DNA of 64,000 nt, from assembly GCA_947627715.1 (NCBI GenBank), contig CANQXK010000002.1, positions 1-64,000 of the forward strand, read 5' to 3'. Source of the DNA: an uncultured Oscillospiraceae bacterium (GTDB taxonomy: Bacteria > Bacillota > Clostridia > Oscillospirales > Oscillospiraceae). Positions within the stretch are counted from its first letter, which is position 1. Each line of letters opens with the position of its first letter. This document shows, one piece after another, positions 1 to 9,324 of this stretch. A program made the position numbers and the translations under genes. The notes beneath the pieces were generated by a model, which was not told where the DNA came from, ran no database searches, and worked only from the letters and a program-made list of their open reading frames with translations.

Positions 1-407
1 CAGGGGTAGGTGAAAAGCCCGCCGTTGACGTTCTCCTGGTGCTTGGCGGATTTGTCCTTGAACTGGGTCATGCGGGAAAGCTCCCCGAACATGGCGTAGC
101 AGTTCAGGACCCAGCCGAGCTCCGCGTGCTGGTGGACGTGGGACTGGATGAAGAGCGTGCATTTCTCCGGGTCGAGGCCGCAGGCGATGTAGCTTGCCAG
201 GAGCGTCATGGTCTGCTGGCGGAGGGCCGCCGGCTCCTGCCGCACGGTGATGGTGTGGAGGTCGGCCAGGAAGAAGTAGCAGTCAAACTCCTCGATCATC
301 TTCGGCCAGTGGCGCAGAGGCCCCAGATAGTTGCCCAGATGCAGCGCGCCGCTGGGCTGGATGCCGGAGAGCATCACTTTTTTCGGTGTATTTTCAGCGT
401 TTTCCAT
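1..407 (-). CDS. trpS: Tryptophanyl-tRNA synthetase, N-terminal part (gene cut by window edge)
   Basis: Charges tRNA-Trp with tryptophan in the cytoplasm. The first 135 codons are visible. They contain the class I synthetase HIGH-type signature in the form [16 protein letters not shown] near residue 14, followed by FLADLHTIT and the Trp-specific [16 protein letters not shown] stretch. The start is an ATG at 407 preceded by a GAGGAAAA ribosome binding site. The gene lies 20 bases downstream of the aminotransferase gene on the same strand, so the two are probably cotranscribed. The C-terminal half with the KMSKS loop lies outside the window. I saw no T-box leader between the aminotransferase promoter and its start. 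Confidence 0.95.
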   Translation of the reverse strand, partial: MENAENTPKKVMLSGIQPSGALHLGNYLGPLRHWPKMIEEFDCYFFLADLHTITVRQEPAALRQQTMTLLASYIACGLDPEKCTLFIQSHVHQHAELGWVLNCYAMFGELSRMTQFKDKSAKHQENVNGGLFTYP

Positions 408-427
408 GGTGTTTTCCTCGAAACTCT

Positions 428-1621
428 TTATTTTGAAAGCCCGCACTCCTCCGCCAGGGCGCGGAAGGCGGGAAGGGAACGCCGGATCATGTCGAAGCTT
501 ACGCAGTAGGCGATACGCACATAGCCGGGGCAGGCGAAGGAAGCGCCCGGCACCACAAGGATACGGTGCTTTTTGGCCCGGTCGCAAAACTGCCTGTCGT
601 CCTCCGGCGTCTTGACCCACAGATAGAAGGCCCCGTCGGGATAGACGGCCTCGAAGCCGGCGTCCGTCAGCCCCTCGTAGAGCGCCCTGCGGTTTTTGTC
701 ATAGGCGGCAACGTCGGTCTGCTCCTCCAGGCACTCCGCCACGACCCTCTGCTGTAAACTGGGGGCGTTGACAAAGCCCAGGATGCGGTTGGCGATGACG
801 GCGGCGTCGAAGATGAGCTTCGCGTCGTCGCACGCCGAGGGGACGACCACGTACCCGATGCGCTCGCCGGGCAGGGACAGGGACTTGGACCAGGAAGTGC
901 CCACCAGGGTGTTGCGGTAAAAGCCCGTGAGCCACGGCACCTTGCGCCCGTCGTAGGCCAGCTCCCGGTAGGGTTCGTCGGAGATGAGGTAGACGGGGTG
1001 TCCGTATTCCGCCTGCTTCTCCTCCAGCACGGCGGCGATGGCCCTTATCGTCTCCTCGGTGTAGATGACGCCCGTGGGGTTATTGGGGTTATTGAGCAAA
1101 AGCGCCTTGGTCTTAGGCGTTATGGCCTCCCGCAGCGCCTGGGCGTCCGGCTGAAAATTCCCCTCGATGTTGGCGGGGATAGCCTTCAGCACGCCCCCGA
1201 AGTTGGAGACATAGTTGCCGTACTCCAGAAAATACGGGGCAAAAACAAGCACCTCGTCACCGGGGTCCAGGAGGGTCTGCAGCAGCACGTTCAGCCCCCC
1301 GGCGGCCCCCACGGTCATGAGGATGTTGTCCTCATTAAAGTCGGCGCCGAAGCGCCGGTTGAGGGACGCGGCCACTTTGGCCCGGACCTCCGGGTACCCG
1401 GCGTTGGACATATAGCCGTGCAGCTCCATGGGGTCCGTCTCCGAGGCGATGCGGACGATGGACTCCCGCACCTTCTCCGGCGCGGGGATGTTGGGGTTGC
1501 CCAGGGAGAAGTCGTAGACGTTCTCCCGCCCGAACTGCGCGGCCATCCGCGCCCCCTCTTCAAACATGGCCCGAATGGCGCTCCCGCCCTCGGTCATTTT
1601 GATCATGCGCTGGGAAATCAC
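428..1621 (-). CDS. Pyridoxal-phosphate-dependent aminotransferase (class I/II, AspC-like)
   Basis: Probably transfers amino groups between an amino acid (aspartate or aromatic type) and a 2-oxo acid; the substrate cannot be read from sequence. The fold-type I PLP signature is clear: NNPNNPTGV in the middle, [10 protein letters not shown] before the cofactor, and [16 protein letters not shown] with the Schiff-base lysine. About 397 residues is normal for the family. I chose the GTG at 1621 because it has a GGGGGTGG ribosome binding site and matches the usual family start (ISxRM...[12 protein letters not shown]). An ATG at 1636 would leave only about a 12-base leader from the promoter at 1655-1683 and has no binding site. 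First gene of a likely operon with trpS. Confidence 0.88.
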   Translation of the reverse strand: MISQRMIKMTEGGSAIRAMFEEGARMAAQFGRENVYDFSLGNPNIPAPEKVRESIVRIASETDPMELHGYMSNAGYPEVRAKVAASLNRRFGADFNEDNILMTVGAAGGLNVLLQTLLDPGDEVLVFAPYFLEYGNYVSNFGGVLKAIPANIEGNFQPDAQALREAITPKTKALLLNNPNNPTGVIYTEETIRAIAAVLEEKQAEYGHPVYLISDEPYRELAYDGRKVPWLTGFYRNTLVGTSWSKSLSLPGERIGYVVVPSACDDAKLIFDAAVIANRILGFVNAPSLQQRVVAECLEEQTDVAAYDKNRRALYEGLTDAGFEAVYPDGAFYLWVKTPEDDRQFCDRAKKHRILVVPGASFACPGYVRIAYCVSFDMIRRSLPAFRALAEECGLSK

Positions 1622-1654
1622 ACGCGCCACCCCCATAGGAACACAGTTAAAGGT

Positions 1655-1683
1655 ATTTTAGCACAGCGCGGGCGGTTTTTCAA
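1655..1683 (-). promoter_or_regulatory. SigA-type promoter of the aminotransferase-trpS operon
   Basis: Read on the minus strand: TTGAAA, 17 bases, TAAAAT. Transcription would start near 1648, which supports the GTG start at 1621. Confidence 0.7.
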
Positions 1684-1841
1684 CTCCAAAACGCCCGTTC
1701 CCCGAAAAAATCGCGTCTTTTCCCCTCGCCGCCTCCGGGGCCGCCGGCGAAAAGCCCCATTCGTCCTTTTCCCAGGGGCGTCCGCTTTGAGGCGGGGGGC
1801 ATTTTTTGTCGCGCCGTATTTTGAGCGCATAGAAAAAACGC

Positions 1842-1871
1842 TTGCCAATACAGGGCATTTTATGGTATCAT
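1842..1871 (+). promoter_or_regulatory. SigA-type promoter of the ABC exporter pair
   Basis: TTGCCA at 1842, 18 bases, TATCAT at 1866, with a TGG extension just upstream of the -10 box. About 37 bases before the GTG start. Confidence 0.6.
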
Positions 1872-1907
1872 ATACCCTATCTTTTTTAGGACGGGGGATC
1901 AAAAGAC

Positions 1908-3740
1908 GTGAAGCGATTCTCGGAGCGGAACACAGATAAAATGTCTGCCGTCAAAAACAATTTCTATATGCTGAAGCATATGTTCAAGGCGTCGCCGCTG
2001 GGCGTGGCGCTCAGCTTTTTATATTTTTTCTTCTGGCGCGGTATCGGCCTTTTTTATTCGATAGTGCTGATGAGGGCCCTTATGCAGGCGCTTGAAACGG
2101 GCGCTGATTTTATCGGAGTTGTAAAGCTCCTTCTGGTGATGCTTGCGGTTTCAGCCGTGGACGGGATCTTTGAAAGCTGGTTTACAGATCTCTACGCCCC
2201 CAAAATGTTTGTGACGTTTCAGGAATATTTCATGACGCTTATATACAAGCAGGCGGTGAGCTGTGACCTTGCGTGCTACGAAAACCCGAAATTCTATGAC
2301 AAATTTACACGCGCCAACACAGAGCTTATATCGAGAATACCGCGTATAATCGAGAATATTTCTCTTGTGGTTTCAACTGTGGTAAGCTCGATCATTTGTA
2401 TCATCATAACGGCGCGGTGGGAGCCGGTCATCATTCCCATCACGATCGCCGTGGCGGTCGTTTCGGCAGTTTTGGAGAAAAAACGCGCCGAGCTGCGGTT
2501 TGAGTGCGTTAAGGAGACCACGCCGTATCAGAGGCAGAACGACTATGTAAAGCGGACGGTGTATCTGCCCGATTACGCCAAGGAGATGCGTCTGGGCGAT
2601 ATTTTCTTTCCCCTTCTCGGACATTTTAACGACGCGGTAAGGGACTGGGTGGATTTAACGAAAAAATATTACGGCAAGGTGTCGCTCCTGCGGTGCGTGA
2701 GGGGACTTGCCATGAGCCTGGGAACGTTTATCGGAATACGCGGAATCATCGTCTATCAGTATCTTGTAAATAACGCGTATTCGCTGACAGATATGATAAC
2801 CGTCATGAACGCCGCGGCCAATATGCAGTCGTATATATCGAATTTCTCATGGCATCTATCGGACTTGATGGATAACAATGTATATATACAAAACCTGCGT
2901 GAATTTCTTGAATACGAGCCGAAGATCACGGAAAACGAGAACGGCAAGCTACCGGGACCGGGAGTTGGTCATTGGACTCTTAAAAATGTGTCGTTTACGT
3001 ATGACGGCTCGGATAAGCCCGTTTTAAAAAACATCTCGCTCGATATAAAGCCGAAAACAAAGATCGCGCTGGTCGGCCATAACGGCGCGGGAAAATCAAC
3101 GCTTGTGAAACTGCTGATGCGTCTTTACGACGTCACGGACGGCGAAATACTTCTTGACGGCGTAAACATAAAAGAATACAAGCTGTCGGAGTACCGGCGT
3201 AAGTTCGGAACGGTGTTCCAGGATTTTAAAATCTTTGCGACGACCGTAACGGAAAACGTCCTGCTTCGCCCGCCCGTTGACGGCCGCGACAGGAAACGCG
3301 CGGAGGCCGCGTTACGGGAAAGCGGCTTATGGGATAAAATCGAGGCGCTGCCAAACGGCATGGAGACGCATCTTACAAAGGAATTTGACGATAACGGCGC
3401 GCTTTTGTCGGGCGGTGAGCTTCAGAAGATCGCGGTGGCGCGGGTGTTTGCCTGTGAGTCGTCCATTGCGATCCTGGACGAGCCGTCCTCTGCGCTTGAC
3501 CCCATAAGCGAATACGAAATGTTCAACAATATGATGACCGCCTGCGCGGACAAGACGGTAATTTTTATTTCGCACCGGCTGTCCTCGGCGGTCATGGCGG
3601 ATAAGATCTATCTGCTTGAACAGGGGGAGATCGTCGAGGAAGGCTCCCACGAGGAGCTGATGAAGTTGGGCGGCAAATATGCCGGGATGTTTATGATGCA
3701 GGCGGAAAAGTATCGGGAACAGAGGGTGGAGAGCGAATGA
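1908..3740 (+). CDS. ABC exporter half-transporter, fused membrane and ATPase domains (first of pair)
   Basis: Membrane exporter subunit of about 610 residues. The N-terminal two thirds are a six-helix transmembrane domain (hydrophobic stretches from about residue 25). The ATPase domain follows, with Walker A GHNGAGKST, the signature LSGGELQKIAVAR, Walker B IAILDEPSSALDP and the switch histidine in FISHRLS. All key residues look intact. The start is a GTG behind GGACGGGGG; a downstream ATG at 1941 is an alternative. Its end overlaps the next gene by 4 bases (ATGA), so the two are translationally coupled and probably form a heterodimer. Base composition is visibly more A+T-rich than the neighbours, which suggests transfer. 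No peptide or immunity gene is next to it, so the substrate is unknown. Confidence 0.9.
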   Translation: MKRFSERNTDKMSAVKNNFYMLKHMFKASPLGVALSFLYFFFWRGIGLFYSIVLMRALMQALETGADFIGVVKLLLVMLAVSAVDGIFESWFTDLYAPKMFVTFQEYFMTLIYKQAVSCDLACYENPKFYDKFTRANTELISRIPRIIENISLVVSTVVSSIICIIITARWEPVIIPITIAVAVVSAVLEKKRAELRFECVKETTPYQRQNDYVKRTVYLPDYAKEMRLGDIFFPLLGHFNDAVRDWVDLTKKYYGKVSLLRCVRGLAMSLGTFIGIRGIIVYQYLVNNAYSLTDMITVMNAAANMQSYISNFSWHLSDLMDNNVYIQNLREFLEYEPKITENENGKLPGPGVGHWTLKNVSFTYDGSDKPVLKNISLDIKPKTKIALVGHNGAGKSTLVKLLMRLYDVTDGEILLDGVNIKEYKLSEYRRKFGTVFQDFKIFATTVTENVLLRPPVDGRDRKRAEAALRESGLWDKIEALPNGMETHLTKEFDDNGALLSGGELQKIAVARVFACESSIAILDEPSSALDPISEYEMFNNMMTACADKTVIFISHRLSSAVMADKIYLLEQGEIVEEGSHEELMKLGGKYAGMFMMQAEKYREQRVESE

Positions 3741-5527
3741 AAAAATTCACTCATACAATCGCAAATCACTGGATGATGGCAAAATTGTTTTTCCGATTTG
3801 CCCCGGTATATCTTATCGGGAATCTGCTGTGCTGCGTGCTGGTCGCGTTTCAGGACACACTGGCGGGACCGGTCGCGCTGCAATACATACTAAACGGCCT
3901 GACCGGCGGTAAAAGCTTCAGGGAACTGATGCTATTCATGGCCTTCGTAAGCGCGGTCATTATTCTTCGGCACGTACTCAGCGCCTGTTTTTCGGAATAT
4001 CTCGGAGCGGCGGCTAAGATAAAGGTTCGCGCGGGGATGCAGAAGATGATCTTTGAGCATACTCACACCATGGACCTGGAGTACTATGAAACGCCTGAAT
4101 TTTACACCGACTTCGTATGGGCGGCGACCCAGTCGGACGGGAAGCTCTGGGATATGTACCGCACGTGGACGGCTATTGTGTCGAGGGTAGCAGAAGCGGC
4201 CTTTGCCGGCGGATTTATGGCGCTGACGGACAAGACGCTGTTCCTATTCGCGGTCATCGCAATAGCGGTGAGACTTACAGTGAGTCGTCTCAAAATAAAA
4301 AAACGCTATAAAATGGACCTGGAGATAAAGCCGGTCGAGCGCGAACGCGACTACATGACGCGCGTATTTTACCTTGCGGACTACGCGAAGGAAATACGTC
4401 TTTCGGATATGCACAAGGCGCTGTTTTCACGTCTGCGCGACACAATGGCGCGCATAAAGGAGATATGGAACAGAGACGGGAAAAAATTGGTCATGCTTTC
4501 GGTTATTGGCGAGCTTATATCCGGCGGACTTCTTGATTTTGCGATGTATCTCTATCTGTGCTATCAGACGCTTGCAACACGTACGCTTGGCTTTGGCGAC
4601 CTTGCCGGACTAATCTCGGCCATGGAGCATTTCACAAGGGGGATGAGGCAGGGGATCGACGCGTGCATCGAGATGTCGAAGCAGGCGTTGTATGTTGACA
4701 ATTTCCGCAAGTTTCTGGCTTACCGCCCGAAAATCGAAAAGCAGCCGGGCGACGATCCTCCTGAGGAAATTTCGGAGCTGACGCTTAAAAACGTGTCGTT
4801 TAAATACCACGGCGAGGAAAAGTACAGTCTGAAAAACATCAACATCACCTTAAAGCCGTATGAGAAAATCGCCATCGTCGGCTATAACGGCGCGGGCAAG
4901 TCCACGCTTGCGAAGCTGCTTTTACGGCTCTACGACGCGACCGAGGGCGAAATCTTATTGGGCGGCAAAAACATAAAGGAATTTGAAACGGATAAATACC
5001 GCGCGCGGTTTGGCTCGGTATTTCAGGATTACAAGGTATTTGCCGGGACGGTCGGCGAAAACGTCGAAATGGGGTTCGTAAACGACGGTGCCAGAGAACG
5101 CATTGTAAAAAGTCTTGACGAAAGCGGTTTTACTGAGAAGCTCACAACGCTGAAGAACGGCATCGATACGCAGATCACCCGCGAGTTCAGCGAGGACGGC
5201 GTGAATCTGTCGGGGGGCGAGGAACAGAAAATCGCGATCGCGAGAATATTCAGCCGCGACTGCCAATATGTCATTCTCGACGAACCCTCGTCCGCGCTCG
5301 ACCCGATAAGCGAGTATAAATTAAACGAAACCATGCTGCATCTGTCGGAGAAAAAGACGGTGATTTTCATATCTCACCGGCTTTCGACCACCTGTATGGC
5401 TGACAGGATATTCATGCTGGAGAACGGCGAGATCATAGAGGAGGGTTCTCATGACGCGCTTATGGAGATGAACGGCAAATACGCCGAGATGTTCAATAAG
5501 CAGGCTGAGAAATATCGGAAGACGTGA
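3737..5527 (+). CDS. ABC exporter half-transporter, fused membrane and ATPase domains (second of pair)
   Basis: Partner of the preceding gene, 596 residues with the same architecture. It has a transmembrane domain, Walker A GYNGAGKST, signature LSGGEEQKIAIAR, Walker B YVILDEPSSALDP and H-loop FISHRLS. Both ATP sites of the presumed heterodimer look catalytically complete, unlike many heterodimeric exporters with one degenerate site. The two proteins align over their whole length, so they arose by duplication. It uses the same A+T-leaning codons as its partner. A perfect hairpin at 5581-5602 lies downstream. Confidence 0.9.
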   Translation: MKKFTHTIANHWMMAKLFFRFAPVYLIGNLLCCVLVAFQDTLAGPVALQYILNGLTGGKSFRELMLFMAFVSAVIILRHVLSACFSEYLGAAAKIKVRAGMQKMIFEHTHTMDLEYYETPEFYTDFVWAATQSDGKLWDMYRTWTAIVSRVAEAAFAGGFMALTDKTLFLFAVIAIAVRLTVSRLKIKKRYKMDLEIKPVERERDYMTRVFYLADYAKEIRLSDMHKALFSRLRDTMARIKEIWNRDGKKLVMLSVIGELISGGLLDFAMYLYLCYQTLATRTLGFGDLAGLISAMEHFTRGMRQGIDACIEMSKQALYVDNFRKFLAYRPKIEKQPGDDPPEEISELTLKNVSFKYHGEEKYSLKNINITLKPYEKIAIVGYNGAGKSTLAKLLLRLYDATEGEILLGGKNIKEFETDKYRARFGSVFQDYKVFAGTVGENVEMGFVNDGARERIVKSLDESGFTEKLTTLKNGIDTQITREFSEDGVNLSGGEEQKIAIARIFSRDCQYVILDEPSSALDPISEYKLNETMLHLSEKKTVIFISHRLSTTCMADRIFMLENGEIIEEGSHDALMEMNGKYAEMFNKQAEKYRKT

Positions 5528-5580
5528 TTTATAGAGACGGTACTTCTGCCTTAATGCCGGTACATATCCAAATAAACCGT

Positions 5581-5602
5581 GGGCCGCCCGGCAGGGCGGC
5601 CC
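5581..5602. terminator. Convergent hairpin between ABC exporter and purF
   Basis: GGGCCGCCC, 4-base loop, GGGCGGCCC: a perfect 9-base-pair stem between two convergent genes. There is no long T run on either side, so it is a probable rather than a textbook terminator. Confidence 0.5.
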
Positions 5603-5611
5603 AAAATGTTG

Positions 5612-7042
5612 TCAGATGTTCTCCGACTTTTCAAACATATCCCTCTTTGTCTCCTCCGGCAGGCGGGTCTTGTATTCCCCGGTGAAACAGGCGGTGCAGT
5701 AGCCGCTCTTCCCCGCGCCGGGAAGCTCCGGGAGGTGCTGGATCTTCAGATACCCCAGCGAGTCCGCGCCGATGAGCTGGCAGATCTCCGGGACGGTGTA
5801 CCGGCAGGCGATAAGGTTCTCCCTGGAGTCGATGTCCACGCCGTAGTAGCAGGGGTTCAGGAAGGGGGGCGCGGTGACGCGCACGTGGACCTGAGTGGCC
5901 CCGGCCTCCCGGAGGATGGCCACGGTCCGGGCGATGGTGGTACTCCTGACGATGGAGTCGTCCACCAGCACCACCCGCTTGCCCTCCACCGTCTCCCGGA
6001 CGGCGTTCAGCTTGATGCGCACGGAGTTTTCGCGGGATTTCTGGCCGGGGCTGATGAAGGTCCGGCCGATGTATTTATTCTTGATGAGGCCGATGTCGTA
6101 GGGGATGCCGCTCTCCTGGGAGTAGCCGATGGCCCCGTCGGTGCCGGAGTCCGGCACGCCGATGACGATGTCCGCCTCCACGGGGTAGTCCTGGGCCAGG
6201 AACCGCCCCGCCCGCACCCTGGCGTGGTGGATGGAACAGCCGTCGATACGGGAATCGGGCCGGGAGAAGTAGATGTACTCGAAGATGCACATGGCCTCCG
6301 GGGCCTTGCCGCAGTTGTCGGTGAGACTGTGGACGCCGGACTTGTCAAAGACCACCACCTCGCCGGGGCGTATGTCCCGGATATACTCCGCCCCCACGGA
6401 GGAGAGGGCGCAGGTCTCCGAGGCGATGATGTAGTCCCCGTGGCCGTTGCGCCCGTAGCAAAGGGGCCGGAAGCCGTTCTTGTCCCGGAGGGCGATGAGC
6501 TTGTCCTCCAGCATCAGCACCAGCGAATACGCCCCCCGCAGGCGCTCCATCGCCCGCAGGACCGCGTCCTCGGCGGTGTAGGTCTCCAGCCGCTCCTGCG
6601 TCAGGACGTAGGAGATGATCTCCGTGTCGCTGGTGGTGTGGAAGATGGCCCCCCGGCTCTCCAGCTCGTGGCGCAGCTCGGCGGCGTTGGTGAGATTCCC
6701 GTTGTGCACCGTGGCCAGCGCCCCGGTGAAGTGGCTCACCACAATGGGCTGGGCGTTCTCCCGCCCGGAGTTGCCCGTGGTGCCGTAGCGCACGTGGCCC
6801 ACGGCCATGTTCCCCTCCCCCAGGGAGTCCAGGCGCTCCGGGGTGAAGACCTCGCTCACCAGCCCCAGGTCCTTCACCGTGGTGAAGCGGCCCCCGTTGG
6901 AGACGGTGATGCCGCAGCTCTCCTGCCCCCGGTGCTGGAGGGCGTAGAGGCCGTAATAGACTGTATTCCCCACATGAAAAGGATTTGCGGCGTATATCCC
7001 GAATACGCCGCACTCCTCATGGATATGGTCAGAGATATCCAT
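5612..7042 (-). CDS. purF: Amidophosphoribosyltransferase
   Basis: First committed step of de novo purine synthesis: PRPP plus glutamine gives phosphoribosylamine. It is a class II glutamine amidotransferase made with a short propeptide; the nucleophile is Cys11 in EECGVFGIY. The phosphoribosyltransferase domain has the PRPP loop VVLVDDSIVRSTT. C-terminal cysteines (YCTACFTGEY and ACRYT) match the iron-sulfur form typical of Firmicutes. 476 residues, normal length. It is the last gene of the minus-strand purB-purA-purC-purF run, but is separated from purC by a 245-base gap holding a four-hairpin repeat. Confidence 0.97.
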   Translation of the reverse strand: MDISDHIHEECGVFGIYAANPFHVGNTVYYGLYALQHRGQESCGITVSNGGRFTTVKDLGLVSEVFTPERLDSLGEGNMAVGHVRYGTTGNSGRENAQPIVVSHFTGALATVHNGNLTNAAELRHELESRGAIFHTTSDTEIISYVLTQERLETYTAEDAVLRAMERLRGAYSLVLMLEDKLIALRDKNGFRPLCYGRNGHGDYIIASETCALSSVGAEYIRDIRPGEVVVFDKSGVHSLTDNCGKAPEAMCIFEYIYFSRPDSRIDGCSIHHARVRAGRFLAQDYPVEADIVIGVPDSGTDGAIGYSQESGIPYDIGLIKNKYIGRTFISPGQKSRENSVRIKLNAVRETVEGKRVVLVDDSIVRSTTIARTVAILREAGATQVHVRVTAPPFLNPCYYGVDIDSRENLIACRYTVPEICQLIGADSLGYLKIQHLPELPGAGKSGYCTACFTGEYKTRLPEETKRDMFEKSENI

Positions 7043-7114
7043 AAACTATGAACCCTTTCTGCCCCATTGCAAAACCAAATCATTCAGTTCTGAGCGGTGC
7101 AACCGTAGTTTTTT

Positions 7115-7296
7115 TATCAAATATTTTTCTCAAGGACATGTGCCTTGAGAAAAATCCCTTATTGTCACGCAAGTGTGCCGCTTGCGGCGCGCGCAGCGTG
7201 GCAGCAGGAAGTTTTTTCTGAATTCCGCAGAATTCAGAAAAAACTTCCGCACGTTCCCCTTTGGCACTGAAAGGCCGCCAGGCCTTTCAGGCCAGC
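7115..7296 (+). repeat. Four-stem-loop intergenic element, copy A (purF-purC gap)
   Basis: Read on the plus strand it has four stem-loops. H4: 13 base pairs (7123-7135 with 7143-7155) and a 7-base loop. H3: outer arms 7163-7170/7196-7203 and inner arms 7177-7181/7184-7188. H2: 19 perfect base pairs (7207-7225 with 7230-7248) with loop CGCA. A conserved linker follows (CGCACGTTCCCC, then TTTGGCA), then H1 (7267-7276 with 7281-7290), closed by TGGC/GCCA around a single bulged A. Copies B and C share this order, spacing and linkers with different arm sequences. It overlaps the last codons and stop of purC. I do not recognise the family. Confidence 0.8.
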
Positions 7297-7997
7297 CCAA
7301 GGCGCTTCATCATCTCGTGATAAGCGTCCTCCACGTTGCCCAGGTCCCGGCGGAAGCGGTCCTTGTCCAGCTTCTCGTTTGTCTTCACATCCCAGAAGCG
7401 GCAGGTGTCGGGGCTTATCTCGTCGGCCAGGACGATCTGGCCGTCCGCGGTCTTGCCGAACTCCAACTTGAAGTCCACAAGGCGCACGCCGCAGACCAGC
7501 ATCTCGGCTTTGAGGAAGTCGTTGACGGCGAAGGCGTACTTCTTGATAAGCTCGATCTCCTCCCAGGTGGCGAGCTTCAGGGCAACGGCGTGGTAGGCGT
7601 TGAGAAGCGGGTCGTGGAGGTCGTCGTTCTTGTAGGAAAACTCGATGGTGGGCGCGTCAAAGACGATGCCCTCCGGCACGCCGTACTTCTTGGAGAAGGA
7701 CCCGGCGGAGACGTTGCGGATGATGACCTCCAGAGGGACGATGGAGACCTTCTTCACGAGAGTGTCCCGGTCAGAAAGCTCCTCCACCAGGTGGGTGGGG
7801 ACCCCGGCGGCCTCCAATTTCTTCATGAGGAAGTTGGTCATGCGGTTGTTGATGGACCCCTTGCCCGTGATGGTGCCCTTCTTGAGGCCGTCAAAGGCGG
7901 TGGCGTCGTCCTTGTAGCTGACGATGACAAGGTTCGGGTCGTCGGTGGCAAAGACCTTCTTGGCCTTGCCCTCATAGAGCTGTTCGCGCTTTTCCAT
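7287..7997 (-). CDS. purC: Phosphoribosylaminoimidazole-succinocarboxamide synthase
   Basis: ATP-dependent ligation of aspartate to CAIR in purine synthesis. Begins MEKREQLYEGKAKKVF, the family start, with AGGAGG eight bases upstream; upstream in-frame codons are not used. Contains the SAICAR synthetase segments GKGSINNRMTNF, VIIRNVSAGSF and LADEISPDTCRFWD. 236 residues, normal length. The final codons and the TGA stop lie inside hairpin H1 of repeat copy A, so the repeat seems to supply the end of the gene. Directly follows purA on the same strand. Confidence 0.97.
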   Translation of the reverse strand: MEKREQLYEGKAKKVFATDDPNLVIVSYKDDATAFDGLKKGTITGKGSINNRMTNFLMKKLEAAGVPTHLVEELSDRDTLVKKVSIVPLEVIIRNVSAGSFSKKYGVPEGIVFDAPTIEFSYKNDDLHDPLLNAYHAVALKLATWEEIELIKKYAFAVNDFLKAEMLVCGVRLVDFKLEFGKTADGQIVLADEISPDTCRFWDVKTNEKLDKDRFRRDLGNVEDAYHEMMKRLGLA

Positions 7998-8040
7998 GTT
8001 GAAACCTCCTGGGTTTTTATTTCTTTTTTCAGGGGATGGA

Positions 8041-9312
8041 TCACATCTCAAAATACTCGTCTCTCCCCGCGCCCACGGAGACGTATTTGATGTGAGTGTT
8101 GGTGGACTCGACGATGAAGTTGACATAATCCTGCGCCTCTTTGGGGAGGTCGTCGAAGGAGCGGCAGCCGGAAATATCCCTGTGCCAGCCGGGGAGGTAC
8201 TCCACCACGGGCTTGGCCGCCTCCAGCTCGTCGCCGGTGGGGAAATAGTCCACGAGCTTCCCGTTCACGTCGTAGTGGGTGACCACGGGGATGCGGTCGA
8301 GATACGAGAGCACGTCCAGCTTCGTCAGGGCGATCTCCGTGGCCCCCTGCACAAGGCAGCCGTAGCGGGAGGCCACCACGTCGAAGCCGCCCACTCTCCG
8401 GGGCCGGCCCGTGGCCGCGCCGTACTCGCCGCCGGCCTCCCGGAGGGCCTCTGCCTCCGCGCCGAACATCTCGCAGGTGAAGGGTCCCGCGCCCACGCAG
8501 CTGGAATACGCCTTCATGATGCCCACGATGTTGTCAAGCCTCTTGGCCGGGATGCCCGCGCCGATGGGGGCGTAGGCGGCGATGGTGGAGGAGCTGGAGG
8601 TATAGGGGTAGATGCCAAAGTCGATGTCCCGCAGCGCCCCCAGCTGGGCCTCGAACATCACGGACTTGCCGGCCTCCACCGCCTCGGTGAGATACCGGGT
8701 GGTGTCCTTCACGTAGGGGAGCAGGGGGAAGCCGTACTTCTCCAGCCACGCGTAGATCTCGTCTGGGTCCACCGGCTCATGGGCATAGCCCCCGGCCACG
8801 GTGAGGTTCTTCCACTCGGTGAGGTCCTTCACATGGGCCTTCAGTGTCTCCGGGTGGAAAAGGTCGCCCATGCGGACGGTCTTTTTCATATACTTGTCGG
8901 CGTACACCGGGGCGATGCCCCGGCGGGTGGAGCCGTAGGCCTTGCCGCCCAGGCGCTCCTCCTCGATGATGTCCATCATCTTGTGGTAGGGCATACAGAC
9001 CGTGGCCCTGTCGGAGATGACCAGGTGCTCCGGGGTGATGGCGACGCCCTTCTCCCGAAGCCTCTCCATCTCGCCGGTGAGGTGCTCCAAGTCGATGACC
9101 ATGCCGGGACCCATGACGTTCACCGTCTCGTCCCGCAGAATGCCGGAGGGCAGCAGGTTCAGGATGAACTTGCCCCGCTCGTTGATCACCGTGTGGCCGG
9201 CGTTGTTGCCGCCCTGATAGCGGATGACGATGTCGTAGCGGGAGCTTAAAAGGTCCACCATGCGGCCCTTTCCCTCGTCTCCCCAGTTGATTCCAACAAC
9301 AGCAGTTAACAT
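8041..9312 (-). CDS. purA: Adenylosuccinate synthetase
   Basis: GTP-dependent conversion of IMP plus aspartate to adenylosuccinate. N-terminal VVGINWGDEGKGR is the phosphate-binding signature and RYQGGNNAGHTV follows. The family's C-terminal GTP-site region (TGRPRRVGGFD) is present. 423 residues. The start ATG sits behind GAGGTGAT. It lies 12 bases from purB and 43 from purC, so it is in the same transcript. Confidence 0.97.
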   Translation of the reverse strand: MLTAVVGINWGDEGKGRMVDLLSSRYDIVIRYQGGNNAGHTVINERGKFILNLLPSGILRDETVNVMGPGMVIDLEHLTGEMERLREKGVAITPEHLVISDRATVCMPYHKMMDIIEEERLGGKAYGSTRRGIAPVYADKYMKKTVRMGDLFHPETLKAHVKDLTEWKNLTVAGGYAHEPVDPDEIYAWLEKYGFPLLPYVKDTTRYLTEAVEAGKSVMFEAQLGALRDIDFGIYPYTSSSSTIAAYAPIGAGIPAKRLDNIVGIMKAYSSCVGAGPFTCEMFGAEAEALREAGGEYGAATGRPRRVGGFDVVASRYGCLVQGATEIALTKLDVLSYLDRIPVVTHYDVNGKLVDYFPTGDELEAAKPVVEYLPGWHRDISGCRSFDDLPKEAQDYVNFIVESTNTHIKYVSVGAGRDEYFEM

Positions 9313-9324
9313 AATATCACCTCA

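Noticed and set aside
1622-1660. T-box leader for trpS
   Set aside because: trpS lies behind the aminotransferase gene and the operon leader is only about 27 bases.
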